From Tenacibaculum dicentrarchi (GTDB lineage Bacteria; Bacteroidota; Bacteroidia; Flavobacteriales; Flavobacteriaceae): DNA of 64,000 nucleotides. Under the pieces are notes generated by a model. The model made no database searches. It was given only the letters and a program-made list of their open reading frames with translations, and had not been told where the DNA came from. This document shows positions 46,047-55,678 of this stretch, in pieces; position 1 is the first letter of the stretch; the number at the start of each line of letters is the position of its first letter. The stretch covers positions 155,297-219,296 of the forward strand of contig NZ_OESZ01000043.1 of NCBI RefSeq assembly GCF_900239345.1, in the 5' to 3' direction. The position numbers and the translations under genes were made by a program.

Positions 46047-47240
46047 TTAAATTACACTCAATTCTTTTCCTATTTTTGTAAACGACTCAATAGCTTTGTC
46101 TAAGTGTTCTTTTTCATGAGCTGCTGATAACTGCACACGGATTCTTGCTTTTTCTTTTGGTACTACAGGAAAGAAAAAACCAATAACATAAATTCCTTCT
46201 TCTAATAGTTTATTTGCCATATTTTGCGAAAGTTTTGCGTCATATAGCATTACTGGTACAATTGCAGCATCGGCACCTACTAAATCGAACCCTGCTTTTT
46301 CCATCCCTGTTCTAAAATAGTTGGTATTCCATTCTAATTTATCACGTAATGTAGTGTCATCAGAAATTAATTCAAAAACTTTTAAAGATGCTCCTACAAT
46401 TGCAGGTGCTAAAGAGTTTGAAAATAAATACGGACGAGAACGTTGACGTAAAATTTCAATAATTTCTTTTTTACCTGTTGTATAACCTCCCATAGCACCT
46501 CCAAGTGCTTTTCCTAAAGTTCCTGTTACAATATCAACACGATCCATTACATTTTTCAATTCAACAGTACCACGTCCTGTTTTTCCAATAAAACCAGCTG
46601 CATGACATTCATCAACCATTACTAAGGCATCATATTTATCGGCTAAATCACAAATTTCATCAAGTTTAGCTACAATTCCATCCATAGAAAAAACACCATC
46701 TGTTACAATAATTTTAAAACGGTGATTTTGTTTATTAGCCTCAATTAACTGAGCTTCTAAAGCTTCCATGTTATTATTATCATAACGGTAACGCGCTGCT
46801 TTACACAAACGAACTCCGTCAATAATAGAAGCATGATTTAAGCTATCAGAAATAATTGCATCTTCTTTTGTTAATAATGGTTCAAAAACTCCTCCATTTG
46901 CATCAAATGCTGCTGCGTATAAAATAGTATCTTCTGTGGTATAGAATTCAGCTATTTTCTCTTCTAATTGCTTATGAATATCTTGAGTTCCACAAATAAA
47001 GCGAACAGATGACATTCCAAAACCATGTGTATCCATAGCGTCTTTAGCTCCTTGAATTACTTCAGGGTTATTTGATAATCCTAAATAATTATTCGCACAA
47101 AAATTTATAACCTCTTCACCTGTAGAAATTTTTATTACTGCATCTTGAGACGATGTAATAATACGTTCTGCCTTATACAATCCAGCATCTTTAATTTCTT
47201 TAATTTCTTGTTGTAATTGCTCTTTTATTTTTCCGTACAT
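46047..47240 (-). CDS. kbl: Glycine C-acetyltransferase (2-amino-3-ketobutyrate CoA ligase)
   Basis: 397-residue PLP enzyme, alpha-oxoamine synthase family. [32 protein letters not shown] (Kbl-type), [19 protein letters not shown] and the PLP Lys in [14 protein letters not shown]. It converts 2-amino-3-ketobutyrate and CoA to glycine and acetyl-CoA in threonine breakdown. Paralogue of bioF in this window but with the Kbl signature. tdh is not adjacent. Has its own promoter. Confidence 0.94.
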   Translation of the reverse strand: MYGKIKEQLQQEIKEIKDAGLYKAERIITSSQDAVIKISTGEEVINFCANNYLGLSNNPEVIQGAKDAMDTHGFGMSSVRFICGTQDIHKQLEEKIAEFYTTEDTILYAAAFDANGGVFEPLLTKEDAIISDSLNHASIIDGVRLCKAARYRYDNNNMEALEAQLIEANKQNHRFKIIVTDGVFSMDGIVAKLDEICDLADKYDALVMVDECHAAGFIGKTGRGTVELKNVMDRVDIVTGTLGKALGGAMGGYTTGKKEIIEILRQRSRPYLFSNSLAPAIVGASLKVFELISDDTTLRDKLEWNTNYFRTGMEKAGFDLVGADAAIVPVMLYDAKLSQNMANKLLEEGIYVIGFFFPVVPKEKARIRVQLSAAHEKEHLDKAIESFTKIGKELSVI

Positions 47241-47330
47241 ACTATAAATGTGTAATAGTTTATTTAAAATTGATTCTTCAATATTATTTCAAAAGAATAA
47301 TCCTCATTTTTTAGGTAATATTTACAAAGT

Positions 47331-47361
47331 CAAAGGTAGTTTTTAAACCTCTTCAACCAAA
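47331..47361 (-). promoter_or_regulatory. Promoter of kbl (TTTG-N19-TACCTTTG)
   Basis: Minus strand TTTG (47361-47358) lies inside the 3' end of the helicase gene and TACCTTTG (47338-47331) just after it, exactly 19 nt apart; leader about 90 nt. Confidence 0.7.
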
Positions 47362-50300
47362 ATTTCTTCATTAATATATATTAACAGCTTTTTTGAGACC
47401 TTATAATTAATCGATTTTAAAACACGTTCATATTTTAATAATTGCTGATGATAACTTTTAGATGGTTTTCCTGTTTTATAATCTAAAATTGTAACTTCAT
47501 TATTATCAGAAAGTACTAATCTATCAGGAATTAAAATTTGATTATCTACATCTACAATTTCTCGCTCATTATATACGACTGCATTTTTGGCGTAATATTC
47601 TTGTAATTCAGGATGAGTTACAATTTTATTAATATCGTTTTCAATAGCTACCGATTGTTTTCTATCAATAACACCTTGTTGTTCATATTGATGTATAACT
47701 CTTGAAATATCTTGCTGAGTCATAATTTTTGACATCATTTCATGAATTAAATTACCAAATTCAATGGCTTTTCCTTGTTCTGTATTCCATAATTTTGATG
47801 CACTTGCCAACATATGAATATTATGTGATTGCCAAGGTGTTGAAATAAATTCTTCTTGAACCTCAGCTAATGAAAAAATTTCTTTCTGTACGCTAGCGCT
47901 TTTAGATTCTCCAAAAGAATAATCTAACTGTCCATCATTCCAATAGTTTTTTTCCTTTAAATAATTAATGAAAATACCTGAATAATAATTAGTGTTTTCT
48001 TTTTTCGCTTTTGTATCAATTCTATATTCTGTAATAATATGTAATTGTTCTACCGCACGGGTTAAAGCAACATATAATAAATTAAAATTATCTAATTCTA
48101 ATGCTGAACGTTGTTGATTATGTATTTCTAAACCTGTTTCATTTATTAATTTTAATTCTTTAGTATATGGTACTAATAATTCATTAAAACCTTCAAAATA
48201 TGTTGGTAAATCATCAAACCAAATTTTTGGTTTTATTTGTCTATAAATTTCTAAATCATACGGAAAAATAACTACAGGAAACTCTAATCCTTTTGATTTA
48301 TGAATAGTCATTATTTGTACTGCATTTCCACTTTCAGGAGCTACAATACTTAAATTTGCTTTTTTCTCTTCCCAAAATTCTAAAAACTCTTGAATACTTG
48401 TTCCTTTTCGTTGTTGTTCTAAAATAATATCTAAAAAAAACTGTACATAAGCATCTGAAGAATCTATTAATTTAAAACATCTAATAATTTCTTCTACTTT
48501 TTCGTAAAAAGGCAACTGATGAAAATTCGATAATTCAAAAAATACTTCATATATTTTTAACTCTTCAAAAACAATATCAATAGATTTTTGAATCATTTCA
48601 GAAATAAATAAATTTTTAGCTATTTCTAATTTTAAATGATAATGTAAAAAATATAAAACTTCTAATAAAGCTTCTTTATCATTCGGATGTTGAATAATTT
48701 GCAACACATAAACTATAAATTTTACACTAGCACTATTATCTAACAATAAAGTTTCTGAAGAAATAATATTAATTCCATTTTCAGACAAATAATTTGCCAC
48801 TTCAATACCGTCTTTTTTCTTACGAACTAAAACACATATTTCATTTAAAGAAAATGATTTTGATGCTTTTTCAATAGTTTCTAAAATTTTCTTCGGATAT
48901 TTTAATTGCTCATCCTCTTTATCTTCTTCTTTATCTAAAAAAGATAAAGACACTAAACCTCCTTTTTTGGCAGTTGTTAATTGGTTATTTCCTTCAATAA
49001 ACAATTTTTTATAATTTTGATTTTCAAAAAAGTTAGCTGTGTGATTAAAAAACTGATTGTTAAAATCAATAACTTCGGTGTAACTTCTAAAATTTGTTTC
49101 TAAGGTTTTTATTTCTTTTTCAATATGAAACGGGTTATCCGTACTTGAACCTAATGAAATAAATTGCTCTGCTTTTCCTCCACGCCAACGATAAATAGCT
49201 TGTTTACCATCACCTACCAATAATAAATTACTATCCTCTTGTGCTAGTGAATTATCTATTAACGGAATTATATTTCCCCATTGTAATACTGATGTATCTT
49301 GCATTTCATCAATAAAATAATGCATAAACCGCTCTCCTATTCGCTCGTAAATAAACGGTGCAGGTTGGTCTTTTATATTATCTGAAATTAACTGATTAAA
49401 CTCGGCATTTAATCGAATATTATTTTCTTCTTTAATATTGGTTAATTCTACATTTATATAATTTAAAACTGCTAACGGAATTACACTTTTTAACGCCAAT
49501 CTGTTCATTAAAAACTGCTGATACAATTTTTCAGATTCCATATATAAAGTTAAAAGTTCGGGTAAAATTCCTTCAATCGCACTTTTTATATCGTTGGATT
49601 TCGATTTTGCATAAAAATTATTTTCTTCAATACGTTCTCGAAGTTTCGATTCTTCAAAAAACTTTGCTTTTGTAAAATTTTCAGACAACGCTAAAAAATG
49701 ATTTGGCAACATTGACCTATAAAAATCTTTAGCATCTAATTGCGTACCTTCAATTATTCTTAAACCTTGCTTTCCTATTTCTGAAAACCGAAGTTTAATT
49801 TGATATTGTGCTTTAGAAAGTTTACTTTTTAAATTTGTAAAATCGCTTAATTTTTTATCAGCAAGTTCTCTAAAATGTTTGTTATCATCTTCATTTAATA
49901 AAATTCTAGAAAACTCGTTTAATTCAACCGAAATATCCCAAGAAGTATCATCATCTGTTTTTTCTAAAGAAAAATCTATCAATAATTTTGTTAAATCGGT
50001 ATCTGTACCAATTTTAGAAATTAACACATCAACCGCTTCATTTAATAATGAAATTGCATCCATTTCTACCTCAAAATTTAGTGGTAATCCTAAATCGTAG
50101 GCAAAACTTTTAATAACTCTATGTGTAAAACTATCAATAGTAGTAATTGAAAAAGCCGAATAATTTTGTAAAATAGCATCTAATATTTTCTTACTTCGTT
50201 CTTTTATTTTTTCTTTATCAATAGAAATTTCTTTAATAATAATTTGAAATAAATCATTTTCTTTTCCTTGTGAAAATTCTTCTAAATTTTCTAAAACACG

Positions 50301-50471
50301 CTCTTTCATTTCACCAGCAGCTTTGTTGGTAAATGTGATTGCTAATATTTTTTGAAACCTAAAAACATCGTTAGAATTCAATAAAACTTTAAGATATTCT
50401 TTTACTAAAGTAAACGTTTTTCCACTTCCTGCCGAGGCATTATATACTTGAAAATTTGATAGATTTTGCAC
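47343..50471 (-). CDS. AddA/RecB-like UvrD-family helicase-nuclease
   Basis: 1042 residues. Walker A NASAGSGKTFTLVKEYL (about 10-26), AITFTNKAAGEMKERV, Walker B region YFIDEMQDTSVLQW, VGDGKQAIYRWRGG, IMTIHKSKGLEFPVVIF and YVALTRAVEQLHII give all superfamily 1A helicase motifs. A C-terminal PD-(D/E)xK nuclease module has PDRLV, ILDYKTGK and QLLKYERVL. It processes double-strand breaks for recombination; the partner nuclease subunit (AddB-like) is not in the window. Confidence 0.92.
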   Translation of the reverse strand: MQNLSNFQVYNASAGSGKTFTLVKEYLKVLLNSNDVFRFQKILAITFTNKAAGEMKERVLENLEEFSQGKENDLFQIIIKEISIDKEKIKERSKKILDAILQNYSAFSITTIDSFTHRVIKSFAYDLGLPLNFEVEMDAISLLNEAVDVLISKIGTDTDLTKLLIDFSLEKTDDDTSWDISVELNEFSRILLNEDDNKHFRELADKKLSDFTNLKSKLSKAQYQIKLRFSEIGKQGLRIIEGTQLDAKDFYRSMLPNHFLALSENFTKAKFFEESKLRERIEENNFYAKSKSNDIKSAIEGILPELLTLYMESEKLYQQFLMNRLALKSVIPLAVLNYINVELTNIKEENNIRLNAEFNQLISDNIKDQPAPFIYERIGERFMHYFIDEMQDTSVLQWGNIIPLIDNSLAQEDSNLLLVGDGKQAIYRWRGGKAEQFISLGSSTDNPFHIEKEIKTLETNFRSYTEVIDFNNQFFNHTANFFENQNYKKLFIEGNNQLTTAKKGGLVSLSFLDKEEDKEDEQLKYPKKILETIEKASKSFSLNEICVLVRKKKDGIEVANYLSENGINIISSETLLLDNSASVKFIVYVLQIIQHPNDKEALLEVLYFLHYHLKLEIAKNLFISEMIQKSIDIVFEELKIYEVFFELSNFHQLPFYEKVEEIIRCFKLIDSSDAYVQFFLDIILEQQRKGTSIQEFLEFWEEKKANLSIVAPESGNAVQIMTIHKSKGLEFPVVIFPYDLEIYRQIKPKIWFDDLPTYFEGFNELLVPYTKELKLINETGLEIHNQQRSALELDNFNLLYVALTRAVEQLHIITEYRIDTKAKKENTNYYSGIFINYLKEKNYWNDGQLDYSFGESKSASVQKEIFSLAEVQEEFISTPWQSHNIHMLASASKLWNTEQGKAIEFGNLIHEMMSKIMTQQDISRVIHQYEQQGVIDRKQSVAIENDINKIVTHPELQEYYAKNAVVYNEREIVDVDNQILIPDRLVLSDNNEVTILDYKTGKPSKSYHQQLLKYERVLKSINYKVSKKLLIYINEEILVEEV

Positions 50472-50545
50472 AGCCTAATTTTTAATGCAAAATACCTTTT
50501 TAAAGCACATTAAACAAGATAATTAAAAGAGTAATAAAAATATTT

Positions 50546-50641
50546 TGAAGCAATTTCCCGCTTTCCGCACTCGCTTTTTTTGTTTTTTAAAAAGAAAAAC
50601 AAAAAAGAGCTCAAACAATTGCTTCAATCGGGGCTAGGCAT
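50546..50641 (+). repeat. Dispersed structured repeat, copy B
   Basis: GAAGCAATTTCCCGCTTTCC at the left, GTTTTT/AAAAAC inner hairpin arms, GAGCTCAAACAA, and AATCGGGGCTAGGC at the right. It lies in the 440-bp gap 50472-50911 that also holds the palindromic pair at 50781-50863; no gene is seen in this gap. Confidence 0.88.
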
Positions 50642-50780
50642 TTGTACTTTTTTTGATATTTAGAAAAAACTATTTACATCCTACTTTAAAAAGATGAGAT
50701 TTTAAAATAGCTATCAAATAAAAGTCAGAGCCTATTTAAGGTTTTATTTAAAAACATTTTATAGCTAAAAAACCGAATCC

Positions 50781-50863
50781 GTCAAACTGAATTTATTTCA
50801 GTTTCGCATCCTGATTTGCCGTATTTCTTTACTTTATGCGATGCTGAAATAAATTCAGCATGA
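50781..50863. repeat. Inverted pair of CTGAATTTATTTCAG palindromes
   Basis: Two palindromes, AAACTGAA/TTCAGTTT (50784-50803) and ATGCTGAA/TTCAGCAT (50841-50861), are themselves inverted copies of one roughly 30-bp unit (GTCA..CTGAATTTATTTCAG..TCGCATC) around a spacer of about 23 bp. The same unit recurs singly at 61161 and 63660. Confidence 0.8.
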
Positions 50864-50911
50864 CATTTAGATAGTAAAAAAATACTTTAGATAAAATTTA
50901 AAACACGAAAC

Positions 50912-52072
50912 TTATCCTCTAAATAAAAAGAAATCTTTTTTCATTGATTCAATTTCAGAATCATCATTAGTAATAATATAATCGATTGCTTTTTCAGTAA
51001 AAGTTTTTCCTTTTTCGGTAAGCGATATAATTTTATTATCAATAAAAATCAAGTTATTTTTATCAGCCAATTCAACAATTGATTTTGCTTTTAATTTATG
51101 CCAATTAATATGTTCATTTAAATGATTAATATGGCGTTCTCTTTTTTCTTTATGATTATTTAAATGCAATAAAAAAGTAAGTAATTGTACTTCTTTTTGT
51201 TGCTGTCTATTTCTATATAAAACAGCAATCAACCCACTATTTGGAGCGAATAAATAAACCAGAAAAAACACAAAACCAAGCATTGTTATCATTGAACCAG
51301 CAATAGAAGCATCTAAATAATGTGCTAACCAATACCCTGAAATTGCTGAAAAAACACCAAAAAACACTGAAAAAAACAACATTTTTTTCAAATCGTTTGT
51401 TAATAAATAAGACGTTGCCGCAGGTGCAATCATTAAAGCAACTACTAAAATTGCGCCAACAGCATCAAAAGCTCCAACAGTTGTTATCGAGGCTACACTC
51501 ATTAATCCGTAATGAATTACAACAGGTGAAAAACCTAAAGCCGTTGCTAATCCTGCATCAAATGTACTTACTTTTAATTCTTTAAAAAAGGCGATTAAAA
51601 GACTTAAAGTAATCAATAAAATAGTCCCTATAAGCCACAATGATTTAGGACCAATATCAATTCCATTAATTAATAATCTATCAAACGGAGCAAAAGCCAA
51701 TTCACCTAATAAAACAGCGTCTACATCTAAATGAACATCGTTTGCATTTTTAGCAATTAAAAGCACACCGATACTAAATAAAGCAGGAAATACCAACCCA
51801 ATTGCAGTATCTTCTTTTACTAATTTTGTTTTCTGAATATATTCAACCAAAACCACGGTTAAAATTCCTGATAAAGCACCCATTAAAATTAATAAAGGCG
51901 AATTTAAATCGTGGGTGATAAAAAAACCTATTACCAAACCAGGTAAAATAGAATGACTAATTGCATCACTAATTAACGCCATTTTTCGCAATACCAAAAA
52001 CACACCAGGGATTGCACAAGCTATGGCTACTAAACTTGCAATTAATTGTATTTCAATTTGAGCACTACTCAT
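50912..52072 (-). CDS. Metal ABC transporter permease with C-terminal winged-helix-like domain (second permease)
   Basis: 386 residues. ABC-3 family permease about 1-280 with eight or nine membrane helices; blocks GVFLVLRKMALISDAISHS and VGAFDAVGAILVVALMIAPAA are the Zn/Mn/Fe permease signatures. After the last helix comes a soluble tail of about 95 residues (LLTFLLHLNNHKEK, KLKAKSIVELADKNNLI, IISLTEKGKTF) that looks like a MarR/DtxR-type winged helix. Fused permease-repressor proteins are known as YtgCR in Chlamydia. Last gene of the metal-uptake operon, 4 nt after the first permease gene. Confidence 0.88.
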   Translation of the reverse strand: MSSAQIEIQLIASLVAIACAIPGVFLVLRKMALISDAISHSILPGLVIGFFITHDLNSPLLILMGALSGILTVVLVEYIQKTKLVKEDTAIGLVFPALFSIGVLLIAKNANDVHLDVDAVLLGELAFAPFDRLLINGIDIGPKSLWLIGTILLITLSLLIAFFKELKVSTFDAGLATALGFSPVVIHYGLMSVASITTVGAFDAVGAILVVALMIAPAATSYLLTNDLKKMLFFSVFFGVFSAISGYWLAHYLDASIAGSMITMLGFVFFLVYLFAPNSGLIAVLYRNRQQQKEVQLLTFLLHLNNHKEKRERHINHLNEHINWHKLKAKSIVELADKNNLIFIDNKIISLTEKGKTFTEKAIDYIITNDDSEIESMKKDFFLFRG

Positions 52073-52076
52073 TTTT

Positions 52077-53198
52077 TTATTTTTCTATATTTTGATTGTA
52101 TAAATTACCTGCAAATTGATACCCTTCTTCAGTCATTGACCACATTCTACCGTGTAATTTGATATATTTTTTTTCTTCTAACTTTTTTAAAGTTCCTTTT
52201 GTGTATCCTTGAAAATTATTTAAAATTTTTATCGCATGCGGATGTGATTTATCTTCATGAGTTTTAACAAGGTCAAACATAAAAGACAACGTTTTATGTA
52301 ATTGTAAATCTCTACGATTTTTTAAAAAACGTATCTGACTAAAAAGTAAACCTCTTGATGGCGAAAAAATAAAAGAAAACACCACAAACACAGCTGCAAC
52401 TAATACAATTACAGGTCCTGTCGATAAATTTGCTTGACTCGCACTAATTCCCGTTCCTACAACCCCAGAAAGTAGTCCGAAAATTGCAGCTAAAACAACC
52501 ATTGTACTTAAACTATTTGTCCATTGACGGGCTGCCGCTGCTGGTGCTAATAACATCGCACTCATCAAAACAACACCAACAGTTTGCAAACCTAAAACAA
52601 TTGCTAACACTATAAAACTAGTAATTAAAGCATCAATAAATTTAACATTGAAACCTAAGGTTTTTGCATAATCGGCATCAAATAATAAAAGTTTAAATTC
52701 TTTCCAAAAAAGCAATAATACCGCCAAACAAATAGCCGTTACAATTGCCATGAACCAAACATCTTCAACTAATAATGTTGCTGCCTGACCAAATAAAAAC
52801 TTATCCAATCCTGACTGATTTGCATTCGGTTGTTTCTGTATAAAGGTTAAAAGTAACATTCCAAATCCGAAGAAAACAGACAAAATCAATCCTAAAGCGG
52901 TATCAGTTTTTAAATGCGTATTTTTTACAATACTACGTATCCAAAAAGCTCCTATTAACCCACTAATTAATGCACCAATCAATAACACATTAGTATCTTT
53001 TGTACCTGTTATTAAAAAGGCAATCGCAATTCCTGGAAGTGAAGCGTGTGAAATTGCATCACCAAGTAAACTTTGTTTTCTTAATACAGCAAAACTTCCT
53101 AACATTCCACAAATAGCTCCTAAAATTGCCGTTCCAATAGTAATTGTTCGAAGTGTATAATCTGAAAAAACGAGTTTAAAATATTCTTGTAAATCCAT
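52077..53198 (-). CDS. Metal ABC transporter permease with C-terminal winged-helix-like domain (first permease)
   Basis: 373 residues. ABC-3 family permease about 1-285 (GSFAVLRKQSLLGDAISHASLPG, VGVVLMSAMLLAPAAAARQW), then a cytoplasmic tail of about 80 residues with TKGTLKKLEEKKYIKLHG and WSMTEEGYQFAGN, the pattern of a winged helix-turn-helix. The gene overlaps the ATPase stop by one base. Two different permeases in one operon imply a heterodimeric membrane pore as in TroCD/MtsC-type systems. Confidence 0.88.
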   Translation of the reverse strand: MDLQEYFKLVFSDYTLRTITIGTAILGAICGMLGSFAVLRKQSLLGDAISHASLPGIAIAFLITGTKDTNVLLIGALISGLIGAFWIRSIVKNTHLKTDTALGLILSVFFGFGMLLLTFIQKQPNANQSGLDKFLFGQAATLLVEDVWFMAIVTAICLAVLLLFWKEFKLLLFDADYAKTLGFNVKFIDALITSFIVLAIVLGLQTVGVVLMSAMLLAPAAAARQWTNSLSTMVVLAAIFGLLSGVVGTGISASQANLSTGPVIVLVAAVFVVFSFIFSPSRGLLFSQIRFLKNRRDLQLHKTLSFMFDLVKTHEDKSHPHAIKILNNFQGYTKGTLKKLEEKKYIKLHGRMWSMTEEGYQFAGNLYNQNIEK

Positions 53199-53938
53199 TA
53201 TTGTTGTACACTTACTTTATAGTTAATTCCGTAAGTTTTGGTTAAATTATCATCATTAAAAATTTCTTTAACAGGACCTGTAGCTATTTTTTTCACATTT
53301 AAAAAAGTTACCCAATCAAAATATTCGGGAACAGTTTGTAAATCATGATGTACTACAATTACAGTTTTCCCTGCTTTTCGGAGTTCTTTTAAAATATTGA
53401 TGATGGTAATTTCGGTAGTTGCATCAACTCCCTGAAAAGGTTCATCCATAAAATAAATAGCTGCATTTTGTGCCAAAGCCCTGGCTAAAAAAACACGCTG
53501 TTGTTGTCCTCCTGAAAGTTGAGAAATTTGACGACTTTTAAAAGCCAACATTCCTACTTTTTCAAGCGCTTCTAAAGCTGTTTTTTTCTGAGCTCTTCCA
53601 GGTCTTTTAATCCAACCTAAACTTCCGTAAGTTCCCATTAACACGACATCTAAAGCAGTTGTAGGAAAATCCCAATCGACACTTCCTTTCTGTGGAACAT
53701 AGGCAACTAACTTTCGTTGTTTTTCATAGGATTTTCCAAATATAGAAACACTTCCTGCAATCGGTTTTATAATACCTAAAATAGATTTTATCAACGTAGA
53801 TTTCCCTGCTCCATTTGGTCCAACGATTGCCATTAAAACACCTTCAGGAATTGCCAAATCAATATCCCAAAGTACGGGTTTATAATTATAAGCAACTGTT
53901 AAATCATCAACAGTTACTGCGTATTTTATTTCACTCAT
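53198..53938 (-). CDS. Metal ABC transporter ATPase
   Basis: 246 residues: Walker [14 protein letters not shown] (about 39-51), Q-loop [13 protein letters not shown] typical of Mn/Zn importers, signature [15 protein letters not shown], Walker [13 protein letters not shown] and H-loop VVHHDL. It energises import of the metal bound by the lipoprotein encoded 16 nt upstream. Cytoplasmic face. Confidence 0.95.
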   Translation of the reverse strand: MSEIKYAVTVDDLTVAYNYKPVLWDIDLAIPEGVLMAIVGPNGAGKSTLIKSILGIIKPIAGSVSIFGKSYEKQRKLVAYVPQKGSVDWDFPTTALDVVLMGTYGSLGWIKRPGRAQKKTALEALEKVGMLAFKSRQISQLSGGQQQRVFLARALAQNAAIYFMDEPFQGVDATTEITIINILKELRKAGKTVIVVHHDLQTVPEYFDWVTFLNVKKIATGPVKEIFNDDNLTKTYGINYKVSVQQ

Positions 53939-53954
53939 TTGTATTATCTGTTGA

Positions 53955-54866
53955 TTATTTTAAGGCGTTTACAATCGTATTTACATTTGCGTTGTACATT
54001 CCAATATACGTTCCTTCGATAGTTCCTGCACTTCCTAAAGCATCAGAATATAAAGTTCCGCCAATAACAACTTCTTGATTTTTCGATTTTACAGCAGCCT
54101 GTAAAGCTTCAATAGTTCGTTTAGGAACTGAACTTTCTACAAAAATTGCTTTCACTTTGTTATCAATAATAAACTTCGCTAATTTTTGAACATCCTGAAC
54201 ACCTGCCTCCGTAGCTGTTGATAAACCTTGTAAACCAACAACATTAAATTTGTGTTGTCTTCCGAAGTAATTAAAAGCATCGTGAGCGGTTACTAAAATT
54301 CTTTTTTCTTGAGGTAATTCATTTATTTTAGTTGCTACTTGCTTATTTAACTCCTGTAATTTTTCTAAATATATTTTTGCATTTTCTTTATAGAATGATG
54401 CATTTTTAACATCTATTTCGGCTAATTTATTAGTAACATAAGAAGTAATTTTTGTCCAATTAGTAATATCAAACCAAATATGTGGGTCGTAATTTGAAGC
54501 AAATAATTCTGAAGCTATTAAGTTTTTTTTATCAATAACATCAGAAATAACAATGGTTTTTTTATTCTGATGTTCCATTTTTTCAAAAACCTCTTCTAAC
54601 TTTCCTTCTAAATGTAATCCATTATAAATAACAACATCGGCATTAAATAATTTAGATACATCGCCTTCGCTGGCTTTATATAAATGTGGGTCAACACCTG
54701 CTCCCATTAAACCATTTACTTCAATTTTATTGCCACCTATATTTTTTATTAAATCGGTAATCATTGTAGTTGTTGTAACTACATTTAATTTACCATTTTG
54801 TTTTTTCTCTGTTGTTTTACATCCAATTGTTATTAAAACAAGTATTACTACTATTACTTTTTTCAT
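53955..54866 (-). CDS. Metal-binding lipoprotein of the ABC transporter (cluster A-I)
   Basis: 303 residues. Lipobox LITIGC (Cys 16). Cluster A-I/TroA fold: [17 protein letters not shown], metal ligands His in [14 protein letters not shown] and [13 protein letters not shown], further HDAFNYFGR and [14 protein letters not shown] (Glu) with the C-terminal SDALG (Asp). His/His/Glu-or-His/Asp ligands fit Mn, Fe or Zn. There is no His-rich loop, which argues mildly against a dedicated zinc (ZnuA) system. 13 nt after the repressor gene. Confidence 0.93.
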   Translation of the reverse strand: MKKVIVVILVLITIGCKTTEKKQNGKLNVVTTTTMITDLIKNIGGNKIEVNGLMGAGVDPHLYKASEGDVSKLFNADVVIYNGLHLEGKLEEVFEKMEHQNKKTIVISDVIDKKNLIASELFASNYDPHIWFDITNWTKITSYVTNKLAEIDVKNASFYKENAKIYLEKLQELNKQVATKINELPQEKRILVTAHDAFNYFGRQHKFNVVGLQGLSTATEAGVQDVQKLAKFIIDNKVKAIFVESSVPKRTIEALQAAVKSKNQEVVIGGTLYSDALGSAGTIEGTYIGMYNANVNTIVNALK

Positions 54867-54879
54867 TTTATTTTTTTAT

Positions 54880-55539
54880 TTATTTTATTTTTTGGATATA
54901 AATATTATTGGCAACTTTATTTGAAATGGTCATTTTTTTATCATTTATCATTACTAGAAAAGAATCATCAAAAGGTTCTTTATCTAAAACTTCTATGTGT
55001 TGTCCTAATGCAATTTCTTGTTTATCTAAAAAGCGTAAAAACTCAGAAGAAGTATCATTAACACCAACACAAACTCCTTGTTCATTTTTATGCAATGTTG
55101 CTAATAAACTTTTTTGAATTTGTGGCAAATTTCCTTCTTTATCAGGAATTGGGTCTCCGTGTGGGTCTGTTTTTGGCTGTCCTAAAAAAACATCTAATTC
55201 ATCAATCAATTTAGGCGATTGAATATGCTCTAATTGCTCGGCAACCTCATGCACCTCATCCCAAGAAAAATTAAGCTTTTCTACTAAAAAAACTTCCCAT
55301 AAACGATGTTTACGAATAATATTTGCGGCAGTTTTTTTACCTAAATCAGTTAAAGTAACTCCTTGGTATTTTTTATAGATAACCACTTCTTTATCCGATA
55401 ATTTTTTAATCATATCGGTTACCGATGATGCTTTTGTTACCAACATTTTGGCAATCGCATTAGTGGTAATTCCTTTATCAGATACTAAGGCTAAATGATA
55501 TATTGTTTTTATATAATTTTCTTCGGATTGACTAAACAT
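54880..55539 (-). CDS. DtxR/MntR-family metal-dependent repressor
   Basis: 219 residues. N-terminal winged helix (about 1-65; ITTNAIAKMLVTKASSVTDMIKKL), dimerisation and metal-binding domain (about 66-140; HRLWEVFLVEKLNFSWDEVHEVAEQLEH with His/Glu ligands), and a C-terminal SH3/FeoA-like domain (about 150-219). It senses Mn or Fe and represses metal uptake. First gene of the ABC operon and divergent from a TonB receptor; two candidate operators lie in the shared 139-bp region. Confidence 0.94.
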   Translation of the reverse strand: MFSQSEENYIKTIYHLALVSDKGITTNAIAKMLVTKASSVTDMIKKLSDKEVVIYKKYQGVTLTDLGKKTAANIIRKHRLWEVFLVEKLNFSWDEVHEVAEQLEHIQSPKLIDELDVFLGQPKTDPHGDPIPDKEGNLPQIQKSLLATLHKNEQGVCVGVNDTSSEFLRFLDKQEIALGQHIEVLDKEPFDDSFLVMINDKKMTISNKVANNIYIQKIK

Positions 55540-55567
55540 CTTTTTTTGATCGTATTTTTTGATACTA

Positions 55568-55575
55568 CAAAGATA
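55568..55575 (-). promoter_or_regulatory. -7 element TATCTTTG of the repressor/ABC operon
   Basis: Minus-strand exact TAnnTTTG match 28 nt before the repressor ATG; operator 1 lies immediately upstream of its -33 position. Confidence 0.5.
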
Positions 55576-55601
55576 TGTATTTTCATTTATATAAAATAAT
55601 C

Positions 55602-55617
55602 TTTAGACAAGTCTAAA
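55602..55617. promoter_or_regulatory. Candidate DtxR/MntR operator 1
   Basis: Palindrome TTTAGACAAGTCTAAA: perfect 7-bp arms around a 2-nt centre. It covers the -33 position of the TonB-receptor promoter. Confidence 0.7.
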
Positions 55618-55625
55618 AATTATTT

Positions 55626-55633
55626 TATGTTTG
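55626..55633 (+). promoter_or_regulatory. -7 element TATGTTTG of the TonB receptor gene
   Basis: Exact TAnnTTTG match lying between the two candidate operators, 45 nt before ATG 55679. Confidence 0.55.
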
Positions 55634-55640
55634 CATTAAA

Positions 55641-55657
55641 TTTAGAACAAGTCTAAG
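55641..55657. promoter_or_regulatory. Candidate DtxR/MntR operator 2
   Basis: TTTAGAACAAGTCTAAG: same half-sites as operator 1 with one extra base and one mismatch, at the expected transcription start of the TonB receptor gene, 39 nt from operator 1. Confidence 0.6.
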
Positions 55658-55678
55658 CTAAAAAATAACCACAGAGTG

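Noticed and set aside
46047..47240. Second bioF
   Set aside because: Carries the Kbl-type signature ([10 protein letters not shown]) and is not in a biotin context, so annotated kbl.
50472..50911. Possible small gene in the 440-bp gap
   Set aside because: Only repeat copy B and the inverted palindrome pair are present; no open frame with coding character.
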